Made by a program: the position numbers and the translations under genes | Source of the DNA: Hygrocybe punicea | Lineage: Eukaryota; Basidiomycota; Agaricomycetes; Agaricales; Hygrophoraceae | NCBI GenBank assembly: GCA_963556145.1 | Contig: OY744468.1 | Location: 992,001-1,056,000 of the forward strand | DNA: 64,000 nt | Direction of reading: 5' to 3' | The notes under the pieces: model-generated | The model's database searches: none | Told to the model about the DNA's origin: nothing | The model's input: the letters and a program-made list of their open reading frames with translations, nothing else | Shown: positions 1-12,311 of the stretch, piece after piece | Numbering within the stretch: the stretch's first letter is position 1 | Layout: the number at the start of each line of letters is the position of its first letter

Positions 1-135
1 GGTGCCGCAATATCTTGATCCTTTTGTTGTTGTAGCCCCTGTACCGATTTGATTGTATTTGTCAGCCAAGCCGATATGTATCGAACTGGCAATATCTCCT
101 TTTGGTTAGCGAATTTCTATTTATGAACGAACTTA

Positions 136-480
136 GTCATCCCAGCATTGATCGAGCTCATCCATCATTTCTTTCGCCAAAGAGGTTGCTGTTTCATCGA
201 AGTCCGGTCATCCTGGCATTGGTTAACAGCCTTTCCATCATTTCTCCCACTCAGACTGTTTCCGGTTTATTGAGACCCGGTTATCCCGACATTGATTAGG
301 AGCTAACGCACCCTCCGCCTGCTCAAGATATTCCGCGTTTATTGAGACCCGGCCACCATGACATTGATCACATGTTAATCCTTCATTTCCTTTAGTCAAC
401 GATATCCAGTTTTCATGAATCCCGGTTATCCTGGCATTGATAACACGTCCGTCCATCATTTCTTCCACTCAAAAGGTTCC
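136..480. repeat. 72-bp tandem repeat array, about 5 degenerate units
   Basis: A core of the form GGTTATCCTGGCATTGAT recurs at about 136, 206, 279, 351 and 424, so the spacing is 70-73 bp. Between the cores the units share TCCATCATTTC, CACTCA and TTTATTGAGACCC blocks. The units differ by many substitutions, so the array is old. Short open frames across it are by-products of the repeat and are not treated as genes. Confidence 0.75.
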
Positions 481-619
481 ATATTTGTGGTGTTGTAGCA
501 TACACCAGCATATCAGGTGATTGGTCATTGGGATGTCATATGTTCTATTGTTCATCCTCCATACGGGTGGATTTAAAGTCGAGGAAACATTCGGCTATGC
601 GTTAGTTCCTCTTGTTTCA

Positions 620-2674
620 ATGCCTCCCAAGAAGTCTGCGACCGCTAAACCGAATTCAAAGCTCAGATCGAGGGCTCCTATGTAACCTCATATGTTTCCT
701 GTCTGTTCCGTCACTGATCCGTATAAATAACAGGCGTGCGGCAGTGGGAAAAAAGGGGAAACATGCCGCTGCCAAATGGGTCAATGATGATGTGTATGTA
801 CTCACATACGAATTGTGTTACATTCTCCTAATGTTTGGACAGTGTCGCTCTATCGGAGGCAGAGGATGATATTATTAGCATTCGAAGCATTGGCAGTGTT
901 GTAGTTTCCAAAGCGTCTAAAACGTTTGTAGAATTCTTCATTTCTACTTTGCTTTGTTAATATATTCCGTTAATTAGGCCTACCAAGAAATTGTCCGAAA
1001 CCAAAGCGAAGTAAGTCATTTAATATGACATGTATGTCTTATGATGCTAATTGCTTTTCTTTTTTTTCCAGAGGAAAACAACGCTATCTTTCACCATCAC
1101 CCAATATTATAGACATCGACAATGATATGTAAATATCATGTTATTATCTATCTGTCTCGTTCATCATTCAGTTCTCATCGTTAGTGATACATATTCTCCC
1201 TCCAAGAAGCAGAAATCCAGTCATCATAAATTGGACGACCTTGAAAACGCTGATGATGATGAAGGCGGCGATTCCAAGTGAGTTGACTTGTCCGCCTTTG
1301 ATGACATCTAGCTTATGCTGGACATTCTAGGATTCGTACCAAGGTCAAATTCAGTTTGACCAAGAGGTCTGATGATGTGTTCCGGTATGTATTGTGAAAT
1401 TATCTATGCATTGGTATGGGCATTCCTTACACGTGAATGATGTCAGCACCTCCAAAGCTACGACATCTACCTTTACCAAGACTGCGGTGGTTGGTGACAG
1501 TGATGATAACAAAGAGTCTAGTAGCAATGATGGAGAGGTGAATTATTTTCAGCACCGGATCACCAGGTGTGTTTGACCTAGTCTTAACATGATCTTTTCA
1601 TGATGAATATCCTGTATTAAGTTTACCATCTCCGGATGTCGATGAGTCCGATATTGGAAATTGAGATGCACAGCTTATCGATACCTATCAGGAGTGTGTA
1701 AACATCAAGTATGTATATGTACTTCATTCAATATATCCATGATATACTGAAGCGAATTCAGGGCGGCGGCAATGGTATCTTGGTCCAGTGCCATTGGAAA
1801 TGGCAATCCGGAGTTTAGCCAAATCCTTTCCAACATTTATAAGATCAACAGAGAGTCAGTTGTTTCGATATCTTCAGAATGATTATAGTGATTAAATTTC
1901 GTATAATGCAGTTTGTTGTTTTCCGCCATCACTTTCGTTCGCTCTGGCAAATATTCGAATCTTTCTCGAGATGATCCAGCCCGAATCTCTACAGGTGGAT
2001 TTGGGCGAAACTTCTTCCATGCTGTTGGAGGAGGCGATCCAACTATCTTCACATCTGTCATCATGGTGGAATCCTGTTACCTGGACGAACCAAAGGTGGG
2101 TAGTAACACGAAACCTGTCAAGGTTATCCAGGGCGCACTGTTCCAAGGCGAGTGGGAGCGATATATTGGTGCAATTGGAATGGTAATCGGTGAGGCGGAA
2201 TTTCGAGCACAACTATTCAAGGACTTTGTGTCCTTCGCAACCACTTCTGCAAGTGCAATGGACGTATCTCCGAGTAGTACGTCTAATATTAACTTTTGAT
2301 GAATAACTTAAATCGGGTTGTACAGAGGCATCGCCTTCCAAATCGGGGAAACTCAGCCCCTTCACTCGTCGGGCAGCGCCATCCCATCAAAAGGCAGCGC
2401 TTTCTTTTCACGATATTGGTAAGTGCTCATGGATACAGAATAGCTGTGTTTTAAAGGAATGATAGTGCCCATGTTTGATGGACGAAAGGTCAAAACGGAC
2501 TTTGCTACAACGCTGAAGACTCTCCAACAGCTTCCACGTTTCCCGCATGACATTCCAGCTGATTCCTGTGTCATTGTTGGGCATACGATTAGTACTTTCA
2601 AGCGTGCGGAGGACTTGATAAAGAGCATCTCCCTCAATGTTCAATGGGTCATGGTGTTGGGAGTGCCAAAATGA
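620..2674 (+). pseudogene. Multi-exon conserved hypothetical protein with one nonsense codon
   Basis: The start ATG at 620 opens a basic N-terminus (MPPKKSATAKPNSKLRS). Short introns such as 682-733 and 794-842 then join about eleven exons into a Ser/Lys/Asp-rich N-terminal half and a more ordered C-terminal half. The latter includes FAITFVRSGKYSNLSRDD around 1920-1990 and a last exon (about 2457-2674) with VPMFDGRKVKTDF and ending SLNVQWVMVLGVPK. In the spliced frame a TGA at 1662-1664 interrupts GN*DAQLIDTYQEC, and homologous-looking coding sequence continues on both sides. The product resembles a repeated mushroom-genome family of unknown function; that is recalled, not searched. It may be a decayed copy, or one alternative splice may avoid the stop. 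Function unknown. Confidence 0.55.
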
Positions 2675-2869
2675 TGTCCTGGTGACATCAAATATCATCG
2701 CTTTGTAATCTGTAAACCTCGTCAACGTCGATATGTGCCCTATGAATCGCCTGAAAGCCTAGAAAATTGTACCGAAGGCAACAACGTATTATGACTGCTC
2801 AACCTAGTCAAGGTAGTGTTGATGTCATGTACAGTGGTGGTTAAGGATTAGCATGGTTGCCAATATATT

Positions 2870-3400
2870 GCTTAGGTGGCTCACCATGTACTTATTGCAC
2901 AGTGTTCGGCCTGTTTACTGACTGTTCTGCAAGCCACGACAATTGTGAAGAAAGCGCTGCTTCCCAACTATGAGACAGAATGGACTGTTCTATGTCCAGC
3001 AACAAATGTGGCCATAGTGCTGCCTACCGAGCAATACTTATTCAACAATTGTGTACTAGCACTGGATTATGTTTGAGTGCTTATATGGCTTACCAAACAC
3101 TTGCCAAACGGCGGTCGATTCATTCGTCAACCGTTCGGTAAGCCATAACAATTGTAACAAAAATGCTGCTGCCCAAATTCCAGCCAGAATGGATTGTCCT
3201 GTATTGAATGACAAGGTCTAGCAAGCCATTGTACTGCATGCCGAGCAATACTTATATAACAATTATCTACTAGCACTGGATTATGTTTGAGTGTTTATAT
3301 GGCTTACCAAACACTTGCCGAACGGCGTTCGATTCATTCGTCAACCATTCGGCAAGCCACAACAATTGTAACAAACATGCTGCTGCCTAAATTTAGTAAT
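2870..3400. repeat. Tandem copies of a hairpin-bearing dispersed repeat (about 214-bp period)
   Basis: The segment starting ACTGGATTATGTTTGAGTG occurs at 3061 and 3275, giving a period of about 214 bp, and a more degenerate unit precedes them from about 2870. Each unit contains TGGCTTACCAAACACTTGCC and then a palindrome whose arms are CTTGCCGAACGG and its complement, followed by ACAACAATTGTAACAAA. A fragment of the same family lies at 4371-4420 and a further copy at 7345-7500. The size and hairpin suggest a MITE-like element, but no target duplication was found. Confidence 0.6.
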
Positions 3401-3645
3401 TGTTCAACTAAATTCCATATTTTCTACTACCTTTGTGATATCTGAATCACGTCAGCATCAATGTTCTATGCCTGAAGAGGATTTATCTATCACCATAACG
3501 TTGCCAGACGGCTTTGAATTGTAATGATAAATTTTAGTATTTTAGTAAGGTTCACATAAAGGTGACTGAAACTAGTACCCATGTTATGATACTGGTAAAC
3601 GCCAAAGATTTCTGAAGCATATGATGATCGGATATTCTTATTCAT

Positions 3646-3865
3646 TTACTCTAGCCTCATCCGCCACATCGCCAACGCAAACCCTAACGCAAAACCAACG
3701 ACAACTAAAATAACCCTGTTTTGAATTATTAGCCATCGACCTACAACAATTCTCTAGACCATACCATTTGATTTCGTATCTGAAATGCGCCTCACGCCGT
3801 TCCACGGCCTGTCTTAACCGTCTCTCTCGCCTTGCCTCGGACCAGTCATTTCATCGGTCTACAAT
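3646..3865 (-). pseudogene. Possible 3' exons of a small single-pass membrane protein
   Basis: On the minus strand an exon (about 3865-3765) encodes a basic, Arg/Glu-rich stretch (RRERRLRQAVERREAHFRY). A 49-nt GTATGG...CAG intron (3764-3716) joins it in phase to a terminal exon that encodes a hydrophobic segment (VILVVVGFALGFALAMW) and a short basic tail, with stop at 3648-3646. This is the layout of a C-terminal membrane anchor. The frame closes just upstream (TGA), and no start or upstream exon in phase was found, so it is a fragment or a decayed gene. Confidence 0.3.
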
Positions 3866-3879
3866 CACTACTAACATAT

Positions 3880-5039
3880 TAATTTGAATTCATATCAAAT
3901 AATAAAACTTACGTATATTGATTTGGTCTCCTCCAACGTCATTTAGTTGGCATTCATGCAACTTCGGGCATTGAGCTTCGTTGAAGAACATAGTATATGT
4001 ATAAGATATTATATGTTTACAGTCGAGTAATAAGATGTAAATTAAGTAAGTGTATCAAACAACTATTTAGAACACAGCGGTGCAATGCTAATATTTCAGA
4101 CAATTGGACTACGTATCATCATTCAATAGTTTTATTCACTGAAAATCTGTCGGATATTGCTTAGAAGATATATTTACTCAGACAGACATCAAACCGCCCA
4201 AATACATTCGATAGGTGTAATTCTAAATTTGTACAACATCAGGAAAACACCTTTCCACTTAACATGACTTAATGTGACTTAAACTGTGACTTAAGACATT
4301 GCCCAGTATTAATATCTGATGTCACTGACTCTCAAATACCTCTATAATGATATTCTACCAATGTTAGACTGACAGAATGGATTGTCCTACATTGAATGAC
4401 AATGTCCAGCAATGATTGCAATCTATACTACGATTAAGAAGAACTCAAATTGTACTCTACATGACTTGCAATCTCCTTGAACAATAAACAGTAAGAAGTA
4501 TACTAACCCTTACATTCCAAATAGATTAAAGAAAATCGAGATTGTCTAATGTTGGATGGAAACTAATTGCTACGGAGAGTCTGGAAGGAATGAACCAAAA
4601 AAAATTCAACTAACCTTTCAGTTGTGTTCAGATATATGAGATGAGAATACCGCGATACATAGATACATTGTCGATGTGTGTGAGCCTTCAGTTTATGTCA
4701 GACTGAAAATATCACGAACACAGGAAAATCTTTAAGACTGAGTATCCATCCTGATATATTTCATAATAGTGTGTTCAACACCCCTTGTATATCCATCTCG
4801 TGAGCAAAACCGTAATAAAAACAGATAGCAAAGTATGTTTGGGTATGTTTTCTTCTATGTACGGCTGTATTCTGCATGTCATCCACGACGCGGCGAACAC
4901 GTGCCCTAAAACGTTGTCAAATTGGATCAGGTGATTCCGGTTGTTATTTATGTCTCCATTTGGCACACGAGGTTTGCCCTTTTCCACTTACCCGAAATTT
5001 TCTCTCCATTCTGCCCAAGCATTAAACTCTGCTCCTCCA
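3880..5039. other. AT-rich intergenic region, no supported gene
   Basis: No open frame with coding character was found here. A short fragment at 4371-4420 (AGAATGGATTGTCCTACATT and following) matches the internal part of the dispersed hairpin repeat at 2870-3400. The rest shows nothing recognisable. Confidence 0.5.
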
Positions 5040-6918
5040 ATGGCTGTTCCTGTCATCAAAGTCTCCACCCCTGCCATAAACCCATCTGCCTTCAAATACT
5101 GGCCTGATACTGCGCCAAAGAAGATGCAGGAACTCCACGCGATTTTCCAGATTCAATATATGGTTCCTGATGAGATACCAGCGGAATACAAGACTTCTGG
5201 TACCGTTCCAGTCTTATCACGCAATCTGTATATGATCAAAGCTCATCCTCACGATGTCGCCGCTCGAGGTGAAGTATGGCGCGAACTGCCGTCTCAATAT
5301 GAGGAAGCACTACGACGCATCATATATCGCATGAACATGTATATATATGTAACAATGGCCATCGCTGACAAGAAGGCACCTCAATATTCACCAGAATATG
5401 TTAAACGAGATCAAGAGGCTACCGATATTCTTCAATGTTATCTGAAATACACTGACGTCGTGATGGATGAAGTATGGGATGAGGTGCTGAAGGCAACAGA
5501 GGCAAAGGAGATGAATAGCGATTGGCACAGTACGGTTTTCGATGAGTGGCTTCTCAAAGAATATTATGTGAAGAAACATTCCCCTGCGGCGTTGATACAA
5601 CATGGTGCGATCAATACAGACATAATGCCAGAGGATCTTGGTATGTGTTCATCCACATCACAACAGATAAATTAGATATAGCTTTTGATAGACTGGGGCG
5701 AATACGATGACTCCGTTCCGTCATGGCACAATGGTACTGTTGTCGGATGGAAGTTCAATGGACAGGACGATGCCACCAAGCGTGCAATTATCCCTTGGGT
5801 CATCACATGGTGTAGAGAACACGATATCTCCATTAAAAATGGTAGGATCCACAACAGAGATTGCATTTTAGCATTACCTTCATATAACCTACAGAAGATT
5901 CAGTCCCATCTGGTAAGGGAAAAGGAAAAGCAAAGGCAGTTTCGGAGGACAAGATGAAGGATCATGTAACTGGTCTGCATTACCATTTTCCACTTTATAT
6001 ATATATAATGACATTGATCTTTGCCCTGTCCAGATGAAATGATGACAAAGGGGAAGGGCAAACCCAAACCCAAACCGAAGTCAAGTAAGCCATGTTTCTT
6101 TGACCCTGCTAATAATATCCAAGCTGCATCACTATAGAGCACACAAGAGCATCAGAGATCACAGAGGACAATGGTGGTAAGTGATTGAACGCAATATATG
6201 AGATTTATAATTCACAATCTCTATTCATAGAGGACATAAAGATGGAGAAAATCAAAACAGAGGTGGACGACCATGATTCCAAGTTTCGAAAACGTAAGTT
6301 CCATTATCCAACGTAATATATCCATTAAGGTATGGACAACCATTGTTGAAGTCCCGAAGGTCTCCAAGAAATTGAAGACCAAAAAGTCGAACTTGGAAAC
6401 CGTGACGCTGGACTCCTCGGAACAGGATATCAGGACATCTGGACCGCTGGATTCGAATGATAAGACCAAGGACTCCGAGAGTGAGGTGCGGGATGAGCTC
6501 ATGTCTGATGAACGCCCGAAAACGTCTCCAGGTGGTGGTGAGCAAATTGAGGATAGTGTTTTGGAGACAGAAAGGCAAAGACTTGCCAAAGCCGCACATG
6601 CATTGGATCTTGACGTCGACATGGAGGATCGCGATAAGCCGGCAAAAAAGAAGACGAAATTGTCAACTCTAGGTAACTTGTTCAGCATCACATCATTATA
6701 TACATTAATATATCTCCAATCTACGTCTAGCTTTGTGTCCTGGCATGCGTGCGTCTTCGCGAAACACGTCAGCAACCCCGATGGAGCCAAGCGTCTCACC
6801 TATGGAGATGGATTGGGGCAATATTGTCCCGCCGCAAATTCACACCTTGGCCGCTCCAGTGCAATCCGCGATGCCACCCCCTAAGCCGTCCTCATCCAAA
6901 TTGGATCCAGGATTGTAA
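5040..6918 (+). CDS. Multi-exon hypothetical protein, open reading frame appears preserved
   Basis: The chosen start at 5040 begins MAVPVIKVSTPAINPSAFKY; an upstream in-frame ATG at 4941 is possible but gives a less protein-like N-terminus. The first exon ends at 5640, and the intron 5641-5691 joins to DWGEYDDSVPSWHNG. Further short introns follow near 5850, 5970, 6090, 6180, 6296 and 6675. Most carry GTAAG/GTAGG donors and all end in AG. The last exon (about 6731-6918) ends KPSSSKLDPGL followed by TAA. The N-terminal 220 residues look globular and mainly helical. The C-terminal half is low-complexity, with Lys/Pro tracts (GKGKPKPKPKS) and acidic Ser-rich stretches. No domain is recognised. 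The Lys-rich tail could be a nuclear signal, which is inference. Confidence 0.6.
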
Positions 6919-7344
6919 TTCAAAGTGAGTCCATAGGTTGATACGATCTGTGTCATATTTTACTAATGGTTTCTTCCGTCAGATGTTGGTTGGTTGTGGC
7001 TTTAGGAACTGGGTCTTTCGTGCGCCTCTTCATATGTTTTTACCATCGCGAAATTTGTATTTCTTGTTATATTCGTAAATCGATCGGTTCCCTGCTGTGA
7101 TTAATGCATGAACTGAGATAAGAGAATATCCCAAGTCAAACAACCCAGAATGACAGTCACTAGTGATTGGTAAGTTGATTCAAATATTCTGTATTCTATG
7201 TGACTATATGCATCATTGATCGAATGCTTGTTATGAAATCGACAGGCTAAGATTAACCTTACAGTTCATCTGTGGTGGCAATTGTCTAGCTATGTAGCAT
7301 GTATCAGTATGTTTGTGACAGGTTAACAAGCACTTGCCGAATGG

Positions 7345-7500
7345 CGTTTATAAATAGTGCTTATATGGCTTACCAAACACTTGCCGAACGGCGTTCGATT
7401 CATTCGTCAACCGTTCGGCAAGCCACAACAACTTCAAAAAAAAATGTTGCTGCCCAAATACCAGGCAGAATGGAATGTCCTACGTTGCATTACATTATCC
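7345..7500. repeat. Hairpin repeat copy with perfect 12-bp stem
   Basis: This is another copy of the repeat at 2870-3400. CTTGCCGAACGG at 7380-7391 pairs perfectly with CCGTTCGGCAAG at 7411-7422 across a 19-nt loop. The flanking TATGGCTTACCAAACA and AAGCCACAACAA blocks match the other copies closely. It lies just left of the AT-rich Helitron. Confidence 0.65.
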
Positions 7501-8001
7501 AGCAACCATTATGCTCAAATTCTTTCATGCTCCTTTCTACATGCTTCTACCATCGCCTTTGAATTCAACATTTTTTGTACTTGTATTAAAACAAATTTAT
7601 CTGTTGCTTTGAATGATGTATGACTAAAATAAGGAGAGAATTCGACAATACAATAAATGTTATCAATTAAAACATATAATGTATGTTCAGGCTCAAATTC
7701 TTTCTTGTAGATTATTAATTATAATCTCAGTCAAACGTCACATACAAAACACACCACTGCAGCCTAGACCAATGCTATCTTGGTAATTTGCTAATTTGCT
7801 AATGGTAAAGAATAGGCAATGACGAAATCATTGCATCACGGGAAGCAACCAAATGGGAATAAACACAGCCTTCGGGCACAATATACAGTGTCAGAGCCAT
7901 ACAAATGGAGTGATATCATATGATCAAACTCGGCATGTTAATTGTTGTGATTCATGATCCGAACCACTAAACAAATTAAATAGATATCACCAGATTTACT
8001 C

Positions 8002-8751
8002 TTGCTCTCACAAATCCACATGTATCTCGACAATATCATCTACACATGCTTTCTTGTCACTTCTTTACACATTCTTGCCAATGTAATACAATTTCCACAA
8101 CTATGCCCAGGCCAACTCACGTACATCTCTGCTGAATCAATCGTCTTGCCTTTGGTATTGAGTTTGGTCCAGGAACCGAACATATTTCAAGGTAAAGTCA
8201 TAGGACATGAGCGCTCTACCCAAGAACTGGGTGATTTTAAAGGAGAACTCATAGAACATGAGTTTGCCCCAGATCAGGGCGGTTCAGCGATACCGATACA
8301 AATAAATGCTTCACGACTTCTAAAGTTCAATCAGACAACAAAAGATAATTTGAAACTTGATCCATTACACTTTTCGACAACAGTTAAGAATTCCACTTTC
8401 GAAATACAGATATATTCTATTGAATATGCCACATCATACTACTTACCTTCTAAATATCTTTTTGCTTTGTATTGTTTTATGAAACCTATCACTGTTCAAT
8501 ATCGTTGTCGGATTATCAAGGCGTTACTCATGCAATGTCTCCTGAGACGACATGACTTCAAATTATATTTATTTCAATGTAATGCTATTGCTATGTCACA
8601 AGCAACCTTGCTGTGGATCACACTACAATTTGCAATCACATATAGAAGATCATGCATGACTACGTTCAATTTGAATTTATTCAGAAACATGATAACATGC
8701 TTATATACAAAGTCTTTTAATAGGTTCCACTACATTGGAGGTGGTAAATGA
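8002..8751 (+). pseudogene. Upstream open frame of the Helitron, possible N-terminal part of Rep
   Basis: A 250-codon open frame precedes the Rep region in the same reading frame as 8788-9549 and is separated from it only by a TGA at 8749-8751. It has no recognised domain. Its length in AT-rich DNA, and the frame continuity across the stop (GGGK*LPTFNFN), suggest it is the N-terminal part of the ancestral protein. It could instead be non-coding sequence that happens to be open. Residues are Leu/Tyr/Ser-rich and no motif was identified. Confidence 0.35.
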
Positions 8752-8787
8752 CTGCCAACATTTAACTTTAATTTTCTCCAACCATTT

Positions 8788-11354
8788 ATGCTGCCATTCA
8801 ATAATATCAACCATGATTCTAGCTTATTATTCAAATACATCAGTCATATTGATCAACACACAGCCAGAATTTTGTATGGAAATAACGATGAATATATATG
8901 CGTTCAAATGCCTTTACATGAATATCTCCCACAATTGACAGCGAAGAATATTATAGAAATAGCAACAATACATAAGATATATTTGTCAAAAACAATGCAA
9001 AGGTTACATGGACAGGATCTACTTTCCATATTGACCGAGCATACATGTTCGGCTTGTAAAACACATGTTTCTATTTTCCATATTCATGATGTTAAATCGA
9101 GTACAGAGCGATACATAAAATGGGCCAACAAGATATCCTCACATTTGGAAAAACAGCAAAGCGGATTACACTTTTGCCATAAAGAACAGTGTTATACTAA
9201 ACCAGAGCAAGGAGTAAAACAAAACAAGGAAACAAATTGTGACAAATATTCCTTTCCTCCTCCTCCACCATCTATTGAGTTGCAGGAAACAATAATCCGC
9301 AACTGGTGTAAAGATTCATCACCTGAATGCCTCCAGGAAAGTGGCTATGCTGTGTGTGGTCAATTAGTTTTGTTGAAAAATATGTCTTTATTATCTACAA
9401 CAAAGGTCAATCTGAAGATATTGATCAGAGAACATATGGAATCACAAGACAGGAACGATATCATTGTTCTGATCCAATACAGGATATCAAAGGTCCAGTA
9501 CTGGATGACACATGTAAATGGATATGCAAGCAATGTGTGGTCAGCCTGAACAAAGGTAGAACTCCCAAATATGCTTTAGCAAATGGCCTTTGGATAGGCA
9601 CTATTCCTGCACAACTTCGAAATCTGACATTTGCTGAACAACTGTTGATTGCTCGTGTTCGTCACAACAAATGTATTGTATGTGTGTCATCTGGGATGCA
9701 TCAAATGAAAGCAAATGCCATCATGTTTCAGAATCCAACACCAAAGATATATCAACGATTACCTCCAACAGTTAAAGAACTTGATGAAGTGTTAGCTTTC
9801 ATTTTCACTGGTCCTGCCCGACCAACTCCAGAAGACATGGAGCGAACGCCTTTATTAGTTCGCAGGAAGCAGGTTTCTGCAGCTTTAGAATGGCTGAAAT
9901 TGAACCACATAGACTACTATGATTTAGACATCTCCTATGAAAACCTAGAACAATATCCAGATCATGGAATTCCTGTTGTGGTTGCATATCGACCAGCAGA
10001 CACAAATAAGGAACCGGAAGCTACTAGTGCATTCGACAATGAAGTGGAAGATGGTGTGGAAGATGGGCCTTGTCCTTTTGTTGTGAGTGGGGTAACTGGT
10101 GATAATCTAGATATTACAAGTCCAAAAGCATTAATAGCTAGAGTGACAAAACATTTGATAAATGATCATGGTGGTGTTCTTGCCATAAGCCATGCTAGAA
10201 ATCCAGAATCCTTCTTCAATAATCCTCAGTTATATCCTATGATGTTTCCTTGCCTCTTTCCATATGGCTTGGGTGGCATTGGTAGCGTTGACAAAGATGT
10301 TTTAATTATTAGTGATATGATGCACAAAAGACACCTCCTGATGTACCATGACAAAAGATTTCAAACTGATCCCTATTTTCCACTGATTGCATTCAATCAG
10401 GAACAGATTAAAGACAGTACAACAGGTGGATATTTGTTGACTAACAAACATAATTTCAATGATATTGCAGATCGCTTGATGAATATCAATACTGCTGTTT
10501 TAGATGATCTCTCTAAAAGATTGTCCAGAGGTGATAGAGTAAAACCGGAAACACCTGAGGAAAAAGCATGCTATAAGCTCATTTCAGACTGGGACCATGT
10601 AGCTGGTCAGGTAAAAGGTTCAATTACCAACAAGAAATACATGCGAAATGAGATTTGGTCTCTGATATCCTATATTGGTGCGCCAACTTGGTTTATCACT
10701 TTTGCACCTGCAGACATCAATCACCCACTATGCCTATATTATGCTGACAACAAAGAAAAGTTTTATCCTAAGCTACATCTACCCCAGGATTGTTACAAAC
10801 TAATTGCAAATAATCCAGTGGCTGGAGCCCGCTTCTTTCACTTTACTACTGAAATGTTCATCAAACACATATTAGGAATAAATGAATCTCATCCTGGTCT
10901 GTATGGAAGTACATCAGGTTATTATGGAACGGTAGAGGAACAAGGACGTCTTACCTTGCATCTTCACATGCTGTTGTGGATAAAGGGATGCCTTACACCT
11001 CAGGAAATACATGACAAAATTATGGATGAAAATTCTGATTTTCAGAAGAGATTAGTAGAGTACTTGGAATGTTTGTGTATAGGACAATTCTTGACAGGTT
11101 CTAAAGAAGAGGTATCTGAGAAAATGGAACAGATGATGGCAATACCTGAATATCAACCTCCAACATGTGTTCTCCCAGATCCACCTTCATATACATGTTC
11201 TATAAATTGTCCATATCATGACAAAAGATCAACATGGTGGCAAAAGTTCACAGAGGTTGTTGATTCTCTTTTATTGCAATTAAATTTACATAACAGACAC
11301 GATGGAAAAAGAAAACCATACTGTCTTAACTCTAAAGGTGAATGTAAAAGATGA
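8788..11354 (+). pseudogene. Helitron Rep, N-terminal part: DUF6570-like region and HUH domain
   Basis: The frame at 8788-9430 carries a Cys-containing segment (HTCSACKTHVSIFHI) and then NWCKDSSPECLQESGYAVCG. A one-base frameshift between about 9405 and 9440 moves coding to the frame that continues to 11354. That part has a DUF6570-like block (ARVRHNKCIVCVSSG, VLAFIFTGPARPTPEDMERT, LEWLKLNHIDYYDL, about 9645-9990) and then the Helitron-like N domain. The HUH motif is HLHMLLW, with its first His at 10959-10961. A TGA at 11352-11354 (ECKR*FPRDIF) ends this part, but the same frame resumes directly. HUH Reps nick and join single-stranded DNA during rolling-circle transposition. This copy should be inactive. 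Confidence 0.75.
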
Positions 11355-12311
11355 TTTCCAAGAGATATCTTTCACCAAACCTTTGTAGAACCTAATACTG
11401 GTGCTCTCAACCTCAAGCATAGTGAGCCTTGGATGAACACAGTAACACCTGAAGTAACTTATATGCTGCGATGTAATTCTGATGTGACTAGTTTGTTATC
11501 TGGTACTGCTATAAAGGCAATAGTTGCATATGTAACAGATTATATTACAAAGATGTCTTTGAAAACCTATAGCATTTTTGAAGTAATAAAAAGTGTTTTT
11601 GATAGGAATTCCGAAATGATTGGTGGAGATTTAAACAGGAAAAACAAAGTCAGAAAATTATTTACACAAATAGTCAATTCCCTCACCTCCAAAATAGAGA
11701 TTGGTGCTCCAATGGCTTCATTATACGTGCTCAGAAATCCTGATCACTATGCCAGTCATAAATTTGTACCATTCTTTTGGAGATCTTATGTTAAAGAGGT
11801 CATCAGTGCATGGTCTGATGAAGAAATTGCTAATACATGTGAAGATGAAAATCACACTCAAAAAGTTGTGATTGGTAAACAAAATGGATCATACATAGGA
11901 CTTTCCAAAGTAAATGATTATATGTTCAGACCGACTTTGTATAATAATGTATCACTGTATAACTGGATACGTCTTGCCACTATGGAACCAAATAAAAGTG
12001 GTACAAAAAGAAAAACCCAAATGACTAGCAAAGAATCAACACAAAGCCAACTTTTTGATGAGGTAGAATTTGATGATGTGTCTGACACCTTTATTGAACA
12101 TACCAATATTGACTATTCTGATGATGATAGCTTGTCTGAGGTTAGTGATGATGATATGTTCATGCAAATCGATGAAATTCAGAAGCCTGACAGCTTAAAT
12201 AAAAAGAACAAGAATGATAATACAAGCACAGACATAGGTGATGAATCAGATGAAGTTGGTGAAATAGAAATGGATATATCGACGAAAAATAAAAAAGATT
12301 ATACTTTGTAA
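11355..12311 (+). pseudogene. Helitron Rep, C-terminal part with the two-tyrosine motif
   Basis: In the same frame as the preceding segment, the sequence runs FPRDIFHQTFVEPNTGALNL and on through LRCNSDVTSLLSGTAIKAIV. It then reaches AYVTDYITK, whose two Tyr codons (about 11529 and 11541) fit the catalytic tyrosine pair of Helitron Reps. The first Met is at 11433. An acidic, low-complexity linker (about 12040-12290) follows, and a TAA at 12309-12311 closes the frame inside YTL*RNHAQYLTHHAKMKG. The stop at 11352 therefore separates the HUH motif from the tyrosines that complete the active site. Confidence 0.7.

Noticed and set aside
5900..6142. Minus-strand frame opposite the hypothetical gene at 5040-6918
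   Set aside because: It lies antisense to introns and Lys/Pro-rich exons of a phase-consistent gene and has no features of its own.
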